A DNA stretch of 5,976 bases, from contig DAOM01000039.1 in NCBI GenBank assembly GCA_002501855.1, forward strand, positions 1 to 5,976. The letters are read 5' to 3'. A model generated the notes under the pieces. That model saw only the letters and a program-made list of their open reading frames with translations. It made no database searches and was not told the origin of the DNA. Position 1 is the stretch's first letter. Each line of letters begins with the position of its first letter. Source of the DNA: Candidatus Nitrosopolaris nunavutensis. Its GTDB lineage: Archaea > Thermoproteota > Nitrososphaeria > Nitrososphaerales > Nitrososphaeraceae. Below are positions 1-4,557 of this stretch, piece by piece. Position numbers and translations under genes: made by a program.

Positions 1-23
1 ATCTATTGTGCTACAAGCTACAA

Positions 24-71
24 TAAGGTGGGTCTCTGTGGCACTCACAGAATACTCAAACTGAGACCTTA
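24..71. repeat. Two-part stem-loop downstream of the 90-507 gene
   Basis: GGTCTC at 31-36 is complementary to GAGACC at 63-68. Inside it, CTGTG at 36-40 pairs with CACAG at 46-50 around a five-base loop. The outer arm can extend through TAAGG (24-28) and CCTTA (67-71) with a small bulge. It lies just past the end of the extended minus-strand gene that stops at 90-92, so it could be a 3' RNA structure of that transcript. There is no T-run after it, so I do not call it a terminator. Confidence 0.35.
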
Positions 72-89
72 AACCCGGCTAGATCTATG

Positions 90-507
90 TTAACTTTTTA
101 GTAAATATGCATCGCAAATGGAGCATCTACCATGCAAAAAGGACGCTGCACATCTATCAGTATCTTTACAGTTATACAATATCCCGCATTTAGTACATTG
201 ATGAGCACATCCCCGTTTATTTTTTACGTCCAATCTTAACATGAGTCTTGGTGACCTCAATGTAAAAAGTGACTGTTCCCTTATTCTGGTACATATGCGA
301 AACTTTGCTCTTGCAATATCCTATCTTACGTTTAAATCTCAATTGCTCCAGATCATATTTTGTTTCTTCCTCATTAGTTACGCATTCTATCTTTGCTTGT
401 ATAGCTACGTCCTTATCTACAGAATCAGCATAGTCGCAAAAATTAGCAGCTATCCTGTTTTCACGAAGCTCATTACCTAAAGCAGAAGTGGATGATAGTA
501 TCGCCAT
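90..507 (-). CDS. Small Cys-containing protein, apparently frameshifted into a Cys-rich zinc-ribbon-like tail
   Basis: The intact frame starts at ATG 507 and stops at 217-219 (96 aa). An AGGAG Shine-Dalgarno (514-518) sits six bases before this ATG; the TTG at 513 abuts it and is a worse start. The first part is polar and Lys/Glu-rich with three spaced cysteines and no signal peptide. The stop lies right after an A6 run on the coding strand (220-225). Removing one A continues the protein for 44 residues to a stop at 90-92, with seven cysteines including CTKC and CSIC pairs, giving about 138 aa. The tail looks like a zinc ribbon or treble clef. That its cysteine density is coding rather than chance is inference. 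I do not recognise the family. The break may be a pseudogene, a sequencing indel or slippage. Confidence 0.55.
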
Positions 508-579
508 TCCCAACTCCTATTTTGCCTAATTTTCCTAGTTGCCTAACTCGTTCATTTACTTCGGTAAGCAGCAGTTATG

Positions 580-587
580 ATTTATAA
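580..587 (-). promoter_or_regulatory. TATA-like box for the 90-507 gene
   Basis: The minus strand reads TTATAAAT here. A start site about 25 bases downstream (near 555-560) would give a leader of roughly 50 bases, consistent with the visible Shine-Dalgarno at this gene. Two direct copies of TTGCCTAA (522-529 and 539-546) lie in that leader and could be a regulator site, which is speculative. Confidence 0.4.
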
Positions 588-661
588 CAAACGTTGTTTA
601 CTAAATTAAGACACCAACCACCATATATTTGATAATCCTAGTCTATTAGTTAATTTGATTC

Positions 662-749
662 GCCGACCCTACCTAGGCCTGAAGCATCCCGGATAAAACG
701 ATAAAACATTATACATTTAGGCAGGTAAAGCTAGGTCATTCGAGTCGGC
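662..749. repeat. Nested three-step inverted repeat, possible structured RNA
   Basis: Three complementary pairs are nested in order: GCCGAC (662-667) with GTCGGC (744-749), ACCTAG (671-676) with CTAGGT (731-736), and GCCT (677-680) with AGGC (719-722). The inner loop is about 38 bases and AT-rich. The 5' side is nearly contiguous, while the 3' side carries bulges of seven and eight bases. A TATA-like ATATATTT (623-630) would place a start site near 650-656, just before the structure. A small RNA is possible; so is a remnant of a mobile-element end. It matches no RNA family I know. Confidence 0.3.
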
Positions 750-883
750 ATCGAGTATCACAGCTAAACTCAAGACGCTAGTGGTACAAGTGCCATGTAA
801 TATTAAAGGTTAGATACTTGTTTACAGAAGAGAAATGATTTTTCACTCTTGCTTATCGAATCACCGCCCATTCAGCATTTTTT

Positions 884-1042
884 TCAGAGGCCTATGAAGT
901 CGTTATAAAAATCTTGGGCTAGGTATTTGGCGAAGGTTTCTTCAACGATATGTATTCTTTGACAACTACTCGTTTGGCTATCTATCGATATTCTATAATA
1001 CTCACCTCTTAGTACTAGTGACGCTACTATGGCTAATTTCAA
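884..1042 (-). CDS. Small hypothetical open frame, possibly a broken gene
   Basis: An open frame of 52 codons runs from TTG at 1042 to a TGA at 884-886 with no in-frame ATG. The peptide has ordinary protein-like composition: a short hydrophobic start (AIVASLVL), then RGEYYRISIDS, then an acidic and aromatic end containing AQDFYNDF, with a single cysteine. An ATG at 1046 is in another frame and ends after 14 codons. There is no Shine-Dalgarno and no convincing TATA box. It may be a real short gene, a remnant of a longer one, or chance. No family is recognised. Confidence 0.3.
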   Translation of the reverse strand: MKLAIVASLVLRGEYYRISIDSQTSSCQRIHIVEETFAKYLAQDFYNDFIGL

Positions 1043-1044
1043 TC

Positions 1045-1059
1045 ATTAGTTAAACTAAT
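1045..1059. repeat. Perfect short palindrome
   Basis: ATTAGTT and AACTAAT are perfect inverted arms around one base. The site lies between the end of the 1120-1677 gene and the start of the 884-1042 open frame. It could be a dimeric regulator site or part of a termination region. In AT-rich DNA a chance origin is quite possible. Confidence 0.25.
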
Positions 1060-1065
1060 CATTCA

Positions 1066-1087
1066 GAAAAGAAAAAGAAAATGAAAT
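1066..1087 (-). terminator. U-rich archaeal-type terminator of the 1120-1677 gene
   Basis: Read on the minus strand, this stretch is several T-runs of three to five separated by single bases, starting about 30 bases past the TGA stop of the exported-protein gene. Archaeal RNA polymerase ends at such oligo-U tracts without needing a hairpin. The position fits, but the runs are only moderately long. Confidence 0.45.
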
Positions 1088-1119
1088 GAATTCTACTATG
1101 TGGTACCCGTCCTCAGGAA

Positions 1120-1677
1120 TCAGCCACTTGAAGTAGTACTACCCGTTAAGCCGCTTGGATTAGTTGCGCTGTGGTGATGACTATTTGTGTGTGTGGTCGG
1201 AGATCCTGCATGATGTGTTGTTGAAGATCCTGCATGATGTGTTGTTGAAGTCGAGCCTGACCCACTACCACTGCCAGCATTGCCTGGTGAATTATTGGCA
1301 TTCCCGATAATGGAAAGTGAACTAGCGGAACCGCGGGAGAATTGCAAATAGCAATTCATGACTTCGGCCTTAGTGAGCTGTCCAGAGCCATGTCCTGCAG
1401 CCGACTCACATGCTAAGAGATTGTCCATGTTTGGATTGGCGTTACTTATTGTCGATGGTGTATTATTATTGGTGCTGTCAGTGGAGCTGATGCTACTACT
1501 GTTTCCACTACCAGTGCTGCTAGTTTTGCCATTGTTTTTGCCGCTGTGATGGGATATACTTGTTTTTGCAGCGAATACTGAACCTGTGATTGTGTTTGAT
1601 GTTAGGAGCATTAGTGTTGTTGCTGCTACTACCATGATGACGAATATAGTCGATGTTCCTCTTGTACTTATGTACAT
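1120..1677 (-). CDS. Exported Ser/Thr/Asn/Gly-rich, His-rich low-complexity protein
   Basis: A 185-aa protein. Residues 1-37 form a signal peptide: a basic start (R6), a hydrophobic core at about 10-27 and an FAA-type cleavage site near 36-37. The mature part is Ser/Thr/Asn/Gly-rich linker, then a short more ordered core (about 82-113) with two cysteines, C90 and C109, then a Gly/Ser stretch and a His-rich C-terminus. Residues 144-151 and 152-159 are a perfect eight-residue duplication containing TTHHAG, followed by a looser copy and an HHH run. Location is probably the cell surface or pseudoperiplasm. The two cysteines could form a disulfide and the histidines could bind metal; both are inference. 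ATG 1677 is chosen because a TATA box lies about 27 bases upstream, making the message leaderless. Family not recognised. Confidence 0.75.
   Translation of the reverse strand: MYISTRGTSTIFVIMVVAATTLMLLTSNTITGSVFAAKTSISHHSGKNNGKTSSTGSGNSSSISSTDSTNNNTPSTISNANPNMDNLLACESAAGHGSGQLTKAEVMNCYLQFSRGSASSLSIIGNANNSPGNAGSGSGSGSTSTTHHAGSSTTHHAGSPTTHTNSHHHSATNPSGLTGSTTSSG
1201..1248 (-). repeat. Perfect 24-bp tandem repeat within the exported protein gene
   Basis: Positions 1201-1224 and 1225-1248 are identical. The unit is a multiple of three and encodes the eight-residue STTHHAGS on the minus strand. Being identical at the DNA level suggests a recent duplication by slippage or unequal recombination, so copy number may vary between strains. 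Confidence 0.85.
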
Positions 1678-1700
1678 GTACTCGTCATACCAGAGAGATC

Positions 1701-1707
1701 CTTTATA
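1701..1707 (-). promoter_or_regulatory. TATA box of the exported protein gene (leaderless)
   Basis: The minus strand reads TATAAAG with its centre 27 bases upstream of ATG 1677. In archaea transcription starts about 25 bases after the TATA box, so the message would begin at or within a base or two of the start codon. No Shine-Dalgarno is present, as expected for a leaderless message. Confidence 0.55.
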
Positions 1708-1796
1708 CGAACTTAGAATAACTTCATCATAACTAAGTCTATAACTATTCTTTATTTGATTTTTGACGAATGACTGTATTATTAGATGGTGTAATT

Positions 1797-2505
1797 ATGC
1801 GTGGATATTCTATTCAGGAAGGAGACGTATTTTATGTACGTGAGAGTGTATTTATACAACTAAATGCAACCTGAAGAATTTATGTCAAGAATCTTGATTA
1901 GTCGTAAATGTTATATCACCTTTACGTGGAGGAGTTTTTTGATTTCATCTGAAAGAGACCTTCGGTTGATGGAAGAACTACAAACAAAGAAGTTAAGGTG
2001 GTATCCAAAATATCAAAGTAAATCCTCACGATTATTCAGTAAAAGTAACAACGGCTGCTGTAGCAAATACAGGAATAACTTATCTGGTTTCGTAGAAGAG
2101 GATAAGGATGGAAGAAGTGACACTTGTACGGATCTTTTTCTACAAGAAATTTAGACAGAAAGATATTGTCGCTACCGTTGTTATTGACAAGTTCTAATCG
2201 GACTTGATAGAAGTATGCTTTACAACAACTATAAGAAATTTAGCCCAAAGTCTGAAGATAAGAATCATTCGGAGATGAATTTTGGGCGCCCGTCGTTCTC
2301 GTTGGAGATTAGGAATAACAATAAAGACTGTTTCAGAAGGTCATAGTATAATATATGAGCTCTCTCCGATCATCCGCTGCAATAGCCCTGTGCTTACTTT
2401 AAAACGATTCGTGGCTCTGACGGTCTTTTCTTTATACTACCAACAAGTACAATAGATACGACCGAGAACAATGCCGCTGTAAGAAATATTAAATTATATG
2501 ATTGA
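1797..2505 (+). pseudogene. Decayed coding DNA in several frames
   Basis: No single frame is convincing, but protein-like segments follow each other in changing frames. ATG 1797 opens 25 codons (SIQEGDVFYVRESVF). At 1953-2018 a frame reads DGRTTNKEVKVVSKISK. A frame offset by one, open at 1997-2092, reads VNPHDYSVKVTTAAVANTG. At 2386-2502 another frame contains TSTIDTTENNAAVRN. The middle part has the alternating pattern of a beta-sandwich extracellular domain. A 96-codon frame (1864-2154) also exists, preceded in frame by a strong Shine-Dalgarno (AGGAAGGAG, 1816-1824), ATG 1834 and a TAA at 1861-1863. Its Cys- and Trp-containing product looks less natural, but a nonsense-broken gene there cannot be excluded. 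Parent family not recognised. From about 2155 to 2385 little coding signal is left. Confidence 0.35.
2491..2499 (+). promoter_or_regulatory. TATA-like box for the 2532 gene
   Basis: AAATTATAT is centred about 37 bases before ATG 2532, giving a predicted leader of roughly 10 bases. An 11-base direct repeat GATGATGCAAT occurs at 2508-2518 and 2531-2541. The second copy covers the start codon, and the first copy could act as a decoy start leading to eight codons. Confidence 0.35.
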
Positions 2506-2531
2506 GGGATGATGCAATCAGGAATTAAGAG

Positions 2532-2750
2532 ATGATGCAATTGATATTTGAGAAACAGGACAGAGAAGATAAGATATGGGAGGAGTTTAATTCAGATGTA
2601 GATAAAAATCTGGTTAGTTTAAAGGCTTCTGATAAAGCCAAAGAATCATTCATTAAAGAGTCTAACGCGAATAAAGAGATTGACAAACGCCTTAAGGAAG
2701 CAAGCGCTGCAATTTTGAAAGATAGTAAAAAGTCTGTGAAAAAACGGTAG
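2532..2750 (+). CDS. Small charged helical protein, hypothetical
   Basis: A 72-aa protein (71 if the second of the two adjacent ATGs is used). It is almost entirely Lys/Glu/Asp/Ser with spaced Leu, Ile and Ala, has no cysteine and no signal peptide, and ends in a basic tail rich in Lys and Arg. The pattern predicts one or two long amphipathic helices, probably a coiled coil, and the basic tail could contact nucleic acid; this is inference. Upstream there is a GGAA (2521-2524) and a weak AGAG just before the ATG. It is followed after 40 bases by a separately promoted CxxC gene. The reverse-strand open frame over this stretch looks like its antisense. Family not recognised. Confidence 0.6.
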   Translation: MMQLIFEKQDREDKIWEEFNSDVDKNLVSLKASDKAKESFIKESNANKEIDKRLKEASAAILKDSKKSVKKR

Positions 2751-2760
2751 ATCATTAAGC

Positions 2761-2769
2761 TAATATATC
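2761..2769 (+). promoter_or_regulatory. TATA box of the 2791 gene (leaderless)
   Basis: TAATATATC is centred about 26 bases before ATG 2791, and no Shine-Dalgarno lies between them. This predicts transcription starting at the start codon, and so a promoter separate from the gene ending at 2750. Confidence 0.5.
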
Positions 2770-2790
2770 TTATTTGGCAATTGGTATTAC

Positions 2791-2985
2791 ATGGATTACA
2801 CAATAGACATTTGTTGCCAGAGCATGGGGGCAATGGTAAATGACGACGGTACTTTGACTCCTTTTACTGAAGGACAAGAAACTGGACAGATGAATGTAAA
2901 GGGAACGAAGGGAGATATGATTAATTATAATAATGTAAGATATTGTCAATTTTGCGGTCGGGAATTAAGACTTATAAAACAATAA
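2791..2985 (+). CDS. Small zinc-ribbon-like protein (CC and CxxCG)
   Basis: A 64-aa acidic protein. Cysteines C8 and C9 near the start and the CQFCG motif (C52, C55) near the end give the four thiols of a possible zinc site. A terminal Y-C-x-x-C-G-R-E-L motif is common in short zinc-ribbon proteins of phages and archaea, so metal binding is a reasonable inference. The middle is Gly/Thr/Asn-rich and probably a flexible loop. It has no signal peptide and is probably cytoplasmic. The ATG is supported by the leaderless promoter spacing. A T5 run at 2987-2991 right after the stop could end the transcript. Specific function unknown. Confidence 0.6.
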   Translation: MDYTIDICCQSMGAMVNDDGTLTPFTEGQETGQMNVKGTKGDMINYNNVRYCQFCGRELRLIKQ

Positions 2986-3034
2986 GTTTTTGAGGTTGGT
3001 AGGTCAAAATAGTTAATATTTCAATTTCCCACCA

Positions 3035-3050
3035 GAAGGCCAAAACCTTC
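3035..3050. repeat. Small perfect hairpin
   Basis: GAAGG (3035-3039) and CCTTC (3046-3050) flank a six-base loop just upstream of a TATA-like box at 3055-3060. There is no T-run behind it. It may be part of a regulator site for the following gene group or a coincidence. Confidence 0.25.
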
Positions 3051-3054
3051 AGAG

Positions 3055-3060
3055 TATAAA
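3055..3060 (+). promoter_or_regulatory. TATA-like box for the 3125-3927 gene group
   Basis: TATAAA here predicts a start near 3082 and a leader of about 40 bases to ATG 3125, which has an AAAGG Shine-Dalgarno at 3114-3118 (spacing six). A second AT-rich element at 3073-3084 is an alternative. Confidence 0.4.
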
Positions 3061-3124
3061 GGTAGTGAGAAGTATTTAATTTTAGCGGTGGCAGCTGAAG
3101 CAACCACTTTTGTAAAGGTTTGCA

Positions 3125-3452
3125 ATGACTAATACAACACAACCAACAAATAACATAACACGACTATTTGGAAATACTAGACAAATTTAACCATAACTTT
3201 CAGATACCTATAGAATCAGCGAAATTACATAACGATAACGTTACATTACATAAACTTGTTGAACAAGAAGGACTTCTAGTTTGTATAAATACCATATTTC
3301 TACAAAGGACAGATACATATGATACTATCTTTCCTCAGATATATTTGATGAACTGCGACGACTCAGCTATACAAGACATTAAGGACGGTACTTTTGCAAG
3401 CAATCAAACACTTGTGAAGCTAGCTCACGCATATTTGCAAGCGAGGGGATAA
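3125..3452 (+). CDS. Redoxin-like ORF lacking a visible catalytic cysteine, start out of frame
   Basis: The main frame is open from 3159 to the TAA at 3450-3452 and is 94 aa if TTG 3168 is the start. Residues about 7-35 (HNFQIPIES, then VTLHKLVEQEGLLVCINT) follow the layout of the start of AhpC/thioredoxin-fold redoxins: the F-x-L-P strand, a VTL-x-x-L helix, then a hydrophobic strand. The peroxidatic or CxxC cysteine expected soon after that strand is missing; the downstream TDTYDTIFP has none. The only well-placed ATG (3125, with AAAGG six bases upstream) is one frame off and closes after 21 codons at 3188-3190; the two frames overlap at 3159-3187. A frameshifted 5' end is therefore likely. 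The redoxin link is weak and from pattern only. The end of this ORF carries the ribosome site of the next gene. Confidence 0.45.
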
Positions 3453-3457
3453 AGTAA

Positions 3458-3700
3458 ATGTCTAAGCTGATTTTTGTAGCTGGTATTATCGCCGTCTTTG
3501 CGTTAATTTTAATGGTAGCTCCATCGGCATATGCATTTAGTGTATTGAATGTTAATATGAACAAGACTGTGAATTTACCCATAAAACCAACGTATAATCA
3601 GACTACAATAACGGATAATGGAACATGCGGATATGACGGCATTATTGCTTTACAGAGTATTCAGAAGGAAGACCCAAAATCCTGCAATGTTCAAGAGTGA
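3458..3700 (+). CDS. Small exported protein with three glycosylation sequons and two cysteines
   Basis: An 80-aa protein. Residues 1-26 are a classic signal peptide: K3, a hydrophobic core at 4-21 and an A-Y-A cleavage site before F27. The mature 54 residues contain three N-x-T sequons (N35, N47, N54), possible archaeal N-glycosylation sites, and two cysteines (C57, C76) that could form a disulfide. The start is supported by GAGGGG (3443-3448), which lies inside the end of the previous ORF; only five bases separate the genes, so they are probably one transcript. The stop overlaps the next ATG as TGATG (3698-3702). Likely located outside the membrane. Family not recognised. The opposite-strand frame at 3379-3582 looks like its antisense. 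Confidence 0.7.
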   Translation: MSKLIFVAGIIAVFALILMVAPSAYAFSVLNVNMNKTVNLPIKPTYNQTTITDNGTCGYDGIIALQSIQKEDPKSCNVQE

Positions 3701-3759
3701 TGTATTTACAGCCATACAACTACCTGAAAATGATACAAAGTATTTGTGGTGTGGGATAG
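3700..3759 (+). CDS. Possible 19-codon ORF overlapping the preceding stop
   Basis: ATG 3700-3702 overlaps the TGA of the exported protein gene by one base and opens 19 codons to a TAG. It is followed by another 12-codon frame (ATG near 3765) that ends at 3800-3802. Both are too short to judge by composition and could be spacer. They are listed only because their TGATG overlaps form a chain leading to the signal-peptide ORF at 3802. Confidence 0.15.
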   Translation: MYLQPYNYLKMIQSICGVG

Positions 3760-3801
3760 CGAAATGACTACAGCAGCGTACCTTAACAGCCAGTCATATT
3801 G

Positions 3802-3927
3802 ATGATTAACAAAACAATCGTAATCCTACCAGTAATAGCGATAATACTAGGTATGATGACAGCGACACTAACGATACCAGTAAAGGCAGTCCCAATGAGT
3901 AGCCTTCTGATCTCTAGAAATAGGTAG
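3802..3927 (+). pseudogene. N-terminal signal-peptide fragment of an exported protein, truncated
   Basis: The 41-codon frame begins with a textbook export signal: M-I-N-K, a hydrophobic core (about 5-24) and a V-K-A cleavage site near residue 29. It then stops after about 12 more residues. ATG 3802 overlaps the previous tiny frame as TGATG, so translation could be coupled; there is no Shine-Dalgarno. A signal peptide with almost no mature domain suggests the gene lost its 3' part. Its end overlaps, head to head, the end of the minus-strand frame 3868-4059, so the break lies near 3895-3925. It could also be a small membrane peptide. Below the usual length cut-off for gene finders. Confidence 0.4.
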
Positions 3928-4059
3928 AAGGAGCATATACTTTTGACATTGCTGATTGCAAAACAAGCCGTGCTTGTATTGTTCCTGAAATACAGCGTTG
4001 ATAATATGTGAAGTCTCTACGATTTCACCGTCTTCGTTCCTGTAGCCTTGCCTTGTCAT
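3868..4059 (-). CDS. Small protein with a CxxxC motif, overlapping the preceding Cys-rich frame
   Basis: From ATG 4059 there are 63 codons, including GYRNEDGEIVETSHIINAVF and an FCNQQC cysteine pair (C34, C38). Its ATG overlaps the stop of the upstream frame (TAATG at 4057-4061). The same frame is open further upstream to a TGA at 4090-4092, and those extra residues (YNGRPPI) also look coding. So it may be the rest of the preceding protein shifted by one base, rather than a separate gene. The last 20 or so residues lie antisense to the 3802 signal-peptide ORF and may be run-on past a DNA junction. I do not recognise the family. Confidence 0.4.
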   Translation of the reverse strand: MTRQGYRNEDGEIVETSHIINAVFQEQYKHGLFCNQQCQKYMLLLPISRDQKATHWDCLYWYR

Positions 4060-4292
4060 TATTGGCGGTCGTCCATTATATCTAATGTTTCAACACTTAC
4101 CATTTGATCGGGAACGAAAAACAAGTCAGCCGACATCATATCGGCAAGACGATATATACCACCTGTTTTGTCTTTGGGACCACATGGGCATTTTTGTCCA
4201 GTTGCTATACAAGCCATACAAACCTTGTTTTTGTGAAGGCTTTTAGGATGAGTGCAACGACAGAAGCGCTTTACTTTGTGTTGTATTATCGA
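4059..4292 (-). pseudogene. Cys/His-rich zinc-binding-type frame without a start codon
   Basis: This frame is open for 77 codons between a TAA at 4293-4295 and the TAA at 4059-4061. It encodes a dense metal-ligand pattern: CRC with a following H (residues 11-15), H20, CMAC (25-28) and CPCG (35-38), then an ordinary acidic and hydrophobic tail (LADMMSADLFFVPDQMVSVE). Six cysteines plus two histidines could hold two zinc ions. No usable start codon lies before the first cysteine pair; the first ATG is inside CMAC. A neighbouring frame (KADLLGNR) runs into this one with a one-base shift near 4290, so a frameshifted start is likely. The plus-strand frame at 4104-4322 is the antisense of this region. 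Family not recognised. Confidence 0.5.
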
Positions 4293-4310
4293 TTACCTAA
4301 AAGGTCAGCC

Positions 4311-4463
4311 TTAATCTTCTAATGCCGTTAGTCGTTGTTCCAAATATGCTATATAATGAACTATTTTGGCGTTACCATCAAACATCTAATGTTGACCGAT
4401 TAAATGTTTTTCAAATTCTTCTATCCCATTAGAAATCACCTTACAAATACTGCATTTTATCAT
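4311..4463 (-). pseudogene. C2H2 zinc-finger miniprotein interrupted by an in-frame TAG
   Basis: From ATG 4463 the first 25 codons encode one canonical C2H2 finger: C4-x2-C7-x12-H20-x4-H25, with hydrophobic F17 three residues before H20. Directly after H25 comes TAG (4386-4388). The next codon is ATG in the same frame, and 24 further codons encode an amphipathic helix (YIAYLEQRLTALED) up to a TAA at 4311-4313. Together they would be a zinc finger plus coiled-coil helix of about 50 aa, a layout plausible for a small archaeal DNA- or protein-binding factor. A TATA-like box lies 26 bases upstream, so the finger can be expressed without a leader. Either the gene is nonsense-broken or two tiny peptides are made. 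The finger assignment is from the motif and is strong; the role is unknown. Confidence 0.6.
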
Positions 4464-4484
4464 ACTTTGATCTACCAATCCTAA

Positions 4485-4493
4485 CTTAAATAT
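4485..4493 (-). promoter_or_regulatory. TATA-like box of the C2H2 miniprotein (leaderless)
   Basis: The minus strand reads ATATTTAAG, centred about 26 bases before ATG 4463, with no Shine-Dalgarno in between. The spacing matches the other leaderless starts in this window. Confidence 0.4.
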
Positions 4494-4557
4494 CAAACTG
4501 TGTTAACCTTGGCTTTAATACACTTTTGGAGTTTTGCATAATAGTTTCGGTGATGTT

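Larger units (their letters stand above)
514..1119. other. 600-bp stretch with no secure gene
   Basis: It holds the promoter of the 90-507 gene, a TATA-like element at 623-630 on the plus strand followed by the inverted repeat at 662-749, a 52-codon minus-strand open frame at 884-1042, a short palindrome at 1045-1059 and the U-rich end of the 1120-1677 gene. A further 32-codon open stretch on the minus strand (about 718-815) contains DADSNDLALPA before a stop and may be a decayed fragment. No tRNA or rRNA was seen. Confidence 0.5.

Noticed and set aside
31..68. tRNA-like or attachment-site reading of the GGTCTC/GAGACC stem
   Set aside because: The spacing and missing T-loop consensus do not fit a tRNA, and no integrase or second copy is visible.
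241..480. 79-codon plus-strand frame, hydrophobic
   Set aside because: It is the antisense of the 90-507 gene, which has a Shine-Dalgarno and a better composition.
1358..1549. 63-codon plus-strand frame, Leu/Pro-rich
   Set aside because: Antisense of the Ser/Thr-rich exported protein; its low complexity mirrors that gene.
4104..4322. 72-codon plus-strand frame
   Set aside because: Antisense of the Cys/His-rich minus-strand frame, whose zinc-ligand spacing is far more convincing.
4386..4388. Pyrrolysine coding at the TAG in the zinc-finger gene
   Set aside because: Pyrrolysine is known from methanogens and some bacteria. Nothing here suggests such a host, and no tRNA-Pyl or PylS is in the window.
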